Assembly (NCBI GenBank): GCA_016748015.1
Contig: JAAOMT010000083.1
Span: 4,765-68,764 of the forward strand
Length of the DNA stretch: 64,000 nucleotides
Source: Geosiphon pyriformis
Lineage: Eukaryota > Glomeromycota > Glomeromycetes > Archaeosporales > Geosiphonaceae
Direction: 5' to 3'
The translations under genes and the position numbers were made by a program. Below, in pieces: positions 60,157-64,000 of the stretch (positions are counted from its first letter, which is position 1; the number at the start of each line of letters is the position of its first letter). The notes below the pieces were generated by a model. The model saw only the letters and a program-made list of their open reading frames with translations. It made no database searches and was not told the origin of the DNA.

Positions 60157-62249
60157 ATGATCATGATCAAAGCAAAGAGTAAAAAATCTGCATCTGATAT
60201 TTTTTTTGAAATACTTATTAAAATTTTAACTAAAAGAGCTCTTTTTGTTGTAGAAACAATTAGGCAAAATGTTTTAAAAGCTTTTTTTTTATCCAGTAAT
60301 TATAAAAAGCTGCTTTTGGTAGTTACTAAAACAACTTTTTTATCTTTAGCTAGTCTTTCACTAGTCAAAATTCTCTCAAAAAAACCCATTTAAGTGAATT
60401 CTAGTATTGCTTTTATCTTTTTAAAGAGCCCAAAAATTTTTAATAACAAACCAGTTAATAAGCTGGTCTTTTCTTCTATAGCTTTTATATTAAATGCTGC
60501 TAACATTTCTTCTTCAAAAAAATGGTCAAAAAAACCAAGAGTTCAGAAAAATGGAAGCAATCACTTGTTTTTGCTATTATTATATTGAACTCTTTTGTGG
60601 TTTTTAATAAAATTTTAGATGAGATCTCCATAATATTATCTAGCATGTTATCTAAGATGGACCAAGATTAATTACTGGTTGTATTGTCAAATATGATGTT
60701 TTCTAGCAAATTATTACTAATTTTAGAAGCAAATAATTATCTTCTGTAATATTATCTGTTCTTGAAAACTAAACTAATTATAAAAAAACTGAATCATTTC
60801 CTCTTTTGGTTTTTGGTGCTGCTGTTAATAATGCTTAGGAAATTATTGTTTGCCATCAAAGGTTTGCTGGGTGGATGGCTTCTACTCTGGTGTTTGATGC
60901 TATTTTTAAGATTAAATTAGCTCATATTAAGACTGTTTTTCAGTCTGTGCATAGTTTTCTAGATGTAAAATCAGTATTAAAGAACAATATAAAACTTTTT
61001 TGTATAGAATTTGCTTTTCAAATGTCTTTGGAAGCTGCATTTTTGGTTGAGCTATTTTTAAAATTGTCAAGTCTTTGGTAGTTTTTGAGTCTGGTTCTCT
61101 TTCTGCTGCTATTGTACTAAATAATGTGTCTTTATATGTATTTGCTGCTAATATTAAGATAGTTCTCAGTGTGTTTGATAGTGTTGCTTATGTTGTACTG
61201 AAGTCTGCTGATGTTTGACAATATGTGGTTGTTTATTTTGAAAAATTAAACTTTGCTTTGAGTTATTAATCAGTTTTGGTAGACAAAGATAGTATTAAAA
61301 TTTTCTTTTTAGCAAATTAGAATAAAACTATTCTGTTTCATAATAAATTTAATGCCAAGCTAGTCAACTTTTATCTGACTGTACTGCTTTTAAAATCAGT
61401 AATATGATTTCTTAGGTTGGTAATCAAACATGTTTTATTTTTTGCTTTTTTAATTCTGATTATTGTTTTTAGTTTGCTCTGGTTATATTTGAATTTTAGG
61501 TTGATCTGAATTCTGTTATTATTAAGACTGGTACTCTAAGAAAGTATCATATCTAATAAGAAACACTTGGTTATTAGTATTGTTTTAGATGTCAAGAAAT
61601 AGGCTACTTAGTTGTAGATTGTGAAATGTTTCTGTCTTTTTCTCTTAAGGCTTTCAAGATGTTTGTTTCATGTTTTGTAAGCACAAAGTTTTATGCTAAG
61701 ATGTCTGTTTCTCTAAGCTTTTTTGAATTTTCTCTATTAATAATTTCTACTTTTCTTTCTGGAATTAAAAATAATCCTTTGATTTTGTTTCAGCTCATGT
61801 CTTTGGAATCTGATTTGGTTAAATTGTTAGTATTAGTTGAATCTATTATTAAGTCTGTTAGTAAATTGGTAATTGCTTTTAAACAATTTATTAAGAATAA
61901 TTTTGTGTTTAGCAGCAAGCTTAGAAACAAAATTAATAAGTTTATAATACATTTGAGTGCTTTTAGTAAATCTGTTGGTAAATTGGAAAGAAAGATGGTA
62001 GCATTAAAGACTGAATATAGCATAAAAGATGTTGATTTGTCTGGTAATTTTGGTATTTTAATTGGAGTAAGTAATAAAGTGTTTGGTAAGTTAATAGCAC
62101 TCTGGAAATTTAAATCTCTTGAAGTTAGGTTTAGTCTTATAAAAACAGCCAAATGGCTTGTTAGATTGGTTTCTAGTAGTCTCACTTTGTTTGATGTAAT
62201 TCAGAAGATGTGTATTTTAGACAAGTTTTCTTGTAAGTTGTTAGCATAG
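60157..62249 (+). pseudogene. LINE (non-LTR retrotransposon) ORF1 relic
   Basis: Several plus-strand frames join into one decayed ORF1-like protein: a Ser/Lys-rich N-terminal part (60157-60600), then WMASTLVFDAIFKIKLAHIK and FCIEFAFQMSLEAAFLVEL (60875-61060), VLSVFDSVAYVVLK and QYVVVYFEKL (about 61160-61250), and a CCHC-like zinc-knuckle piece CFRCQEIGYLVVDCE (about 61580-61625). A 207-codon open stretch to 62249 has a predicted coiled coil (KSVGKLERKMVALKTEYSIK). Order and motifs resemble the gag-like ORF1 of LINEs common in Rhizophagus assemblies, which bind RNA and precede the endonuclease/reverse transcriptase. Stops and frameshifts are frequent. The downstream ORF2 was not found; unrelated AT-rich DNA follows. 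Confidence 0.75.
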
Positions 62250-62365
62250 TATAGCCTAAACTGGCTTGAGTAGCTGGTTACATGTAAAAAGTGCATGAAT
62301 TTTACTTAGTTTAAAACACTTAATTTGTTTCATTGTACTAGATAGTGATTAAGTTATACTCATTA
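62249..62365. repeat. LINE sequence following ORF1, also at 43.1 kb
   Basis: This block begins at the stop of the last ORF1 frame (AGTATAGCCTAAACTGGCTT) and includes GTTACATGTAAAAAGTGCAT and TTGTACTAGATAG, before the composition becomes AT-rich again with AATAAAAAAA near 62371. It could be the element's own 3' end (a poly(A)-like tail follows) or the start of the ORF1-ORF2 spacer. A diverged copy is at 43045-43180. Confidence 0.6.
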
Positions 62366-63025
62366 AAACTTTAATAAAAAAAATTAGTGTTTTTTGTTTA
62401 AAATTATTAAAATAACATATTATATAAAATATACATAATTTTTTAAATATTATAAAAACATAATTTATTTAGAATATATATATAATTTAATAAATTTAAA
62501 TAATATAATTAATAAATATATTTATTATTTTAATTTAAAAGAATATTATATATTAGATATTAAATTTAATTTAAAATAAATAAGTGTAATTTAATTTTTT
62601 ATAGACTGATTTTTTATAAAATTTTATCTTATTCTAAATATTATTAAGTAAATTAAAAACAAAAAAGCTATCTTTTTATTATTATTTATTATTTTAAATA
62701 ATAAAAAACCTAGGCTTATTAAAATATATTAGAATATTAATATATTGAATTGTCTTAATGCTAAGCATGATAAAAATTTAAAAACAAAAAATTTAATAAA
62801 AAAACCTTAAAAACAATATAAAAAGTTAATTAATAAATATTAATTTGTTTATTTAACTTAATAGTTATCTTTATTTTATTTCAAATTAATTTATATTTTA
62901 GTTTTAATTATAAAAAACAAATAAAAAAGAGCTTAAAGTAATAATAATAATAATAATAATTTAATTCATATTTAACTATAAATTTAAATAAAAAATTATT
63001 TATTAATTACATAAATTAATTTTAA
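62366..63025. other. AT-rich spacer between two LINE relics
   Basis: No frame or element is visible. It contains an AAT simple repeat at about 62938-62961. Confidence 0.6.
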
Positions 63026-64000
63026 AATATTAGTAAAAGCTTCTCTTGTTGATCTTCTGATCACAAAGAGAGCATTTATATTACCAAAGATTTAACTTTT
63101 CTCTTTCTTCTTCCCCTTTGTTACCTTTAGTTATTTCTTCTGATATACTCAATTTTGTTGCAATAAAATCAGTAGGCTTTTCTGCTGGTAGTTTTGGTAC
63201 TGGTTTGACTGGATTAGGATCTCAGTCTGGGACTAAAAAAAAAATACAAGTTGAGAGTGTATACACTTAGGATCCTTCATACAAAAAAAAATCGAAAAAA
63301 CCTGATATTTTTAGAGTTGTAATGAATTCATCAGCAGGATCTCTTTCTAGACATGTTTTACAGACAGACTGTGGTAAATGCAAAATGTTTTGAAGTAGTG
63401 AGATTGAGAATAAAAATGCCAGCATTAGTGAGGTGTTTGACATTAAGAACATGAACAACATGATGGCTGAAAAGACTAGTTATGTAGATTTCAACACTTC
63501 TGAGACTGATGACATGGTGGATAATGTGACTTCTAAAAAAACATGAACAAGAACCTATGTTTTAGAACTGCCACCAAAAATGCTTTCCTTCAAAAACTTA
63601 AGTAATGATAATGCTGAGTTGGTGCTTTTTAAGTCCAAATTTGCTGGATCCAATTAGCTACTATTAGCCAAATAACATGTTTCAGAGAGACATAGCTTTG
63701 AGCCAGTTAAATCATTCACTTTGGATGTGGAGTTGGCTGCTGTGTCTAGAAAAATTAATGGCAATAAATTAATTTCAATCAAAAAATATTTTTATAGAAT
63801 TGATGGTTTTGGGAGAGCTTTTATTTCTTTAAAATTCCCAGAGATCATCAGAGCTTCATTTACTTTTGAATTTAGTATGAATAAGGCAAAAGAATTTGTG
63901 ATCTGTGAAAAAATTATTGTTAATGATGATCTAAGAAAAGTAAATAGCTGTACAGATAAAAAAATTGTTGTCAAGGAAATTTTAGTTGATCTTCTCAAGT
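63026..64000 (+). pseudogene. Second LINE ORF1 relic, cut by window end
   Basis: The sequence is clearly less AT-rich than before 63026. A plus-strand frame can be followed with interruptions: VMNSSAGSLSRHV, then NMMAEKTSYVDFNTSETDD, TRTYVLELPPKM, HSFEPVKSFTLDVELAAVS, KKYFYRIDGFGRAF, KFPEIIRASFTFEFSMNKAK and EKIIVNDDLRKVNS. This is the N-terminal and RRM-approaching part of a LINE ORF1 typical of Rhizophagus, and it differs from the ORF1 at 60.1-62.2 kb. Premature stops (for example TAG near 63656 and TAA near 63674) show that the copy is dead. The protein would continue past base 64000. Confidence 0.72.

Noticed and set aside
61790-62185. 131-codon minus-strand frame
   Set aside because: It lies antisense to the 207-codon ORF1 stretch, which has recognisable coiled-coil and family motifs.

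Overview
The window looks like a nuclear contig of an arbuscular mycorrhizal fungus (Glomeromycotina, most like Rhizophagus). This is inferred from three things: extreme AT-richness with long gene deserts; a gene set typical of these fungi (Sel1-repeat/kinase proteins, BTB-TLDc proteins, lipase-like secreted proteins, a small methyltransferase with short GT-AG introns); and remnants of Plavaka/CACTA, Tc1/mariner and LINE elements whose frames resemble the families that fill Rhizophagus assemblies. No database search was possible.

Layout. From 1 to 16 kb is the gene-bearing part: a class 3 lipase-like pseudogene (3405-4744, +), an intact SAM-dependent methyltransferase (7943-8980, +), a Tc1/mariner transposase relic (about 9.7-10.4 kb), an NmrA-like pseudogene (12023-13597, +) and an intact secreted lipase-like gene (14379-15806, -). 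From 17.6 to 21.5 kb are a BTB-protein fragment, an 803-bp Harbinger-type MITE and a short Sel1-repeat gene with a decayed 3' tail. After an AT-rich desert comes the largest gene, 29320-34581, predicted to encode 1702 residues: about 30 Sel1 repeats, two zinc ribbons and a protein kinase domain. A decayed Plavaka/CACTA transposon (36.4-39.8 kb) and an unidentified decayed frame (40.0-41.2 kb) follow. A BTB-TLDc gene with a frameshift (44872-46361, -) is the last host gene. The rest is an AT desert (46-60 kb) and two decayed LINE ORF1 copies (60.1-62.3 kb and 63.0 kb to the end).

The host genes do not form a pathway. The recurring theme is duplication and decay: two lipase-like copies (both lacking the catalytic serine), two Sel1 copies that share their upstream DNA (one lacking the kinase end), and two BTB copies (one a fragment). 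Exon structures were derived by hand. The methyltransferase, the second lipase and the Sel1-kinase each splice into one open frame with GT-AG introns of 64-113 nt.

The most unusual signal is in the transposon relics. One 500-bp stretch keeps a single frame with no indels, yet carries ten stop codons, nine of them TAA or TAG, mostly at plausible glutamine positions. That is the pattern expected of CpA-to-TpA hypermutation.
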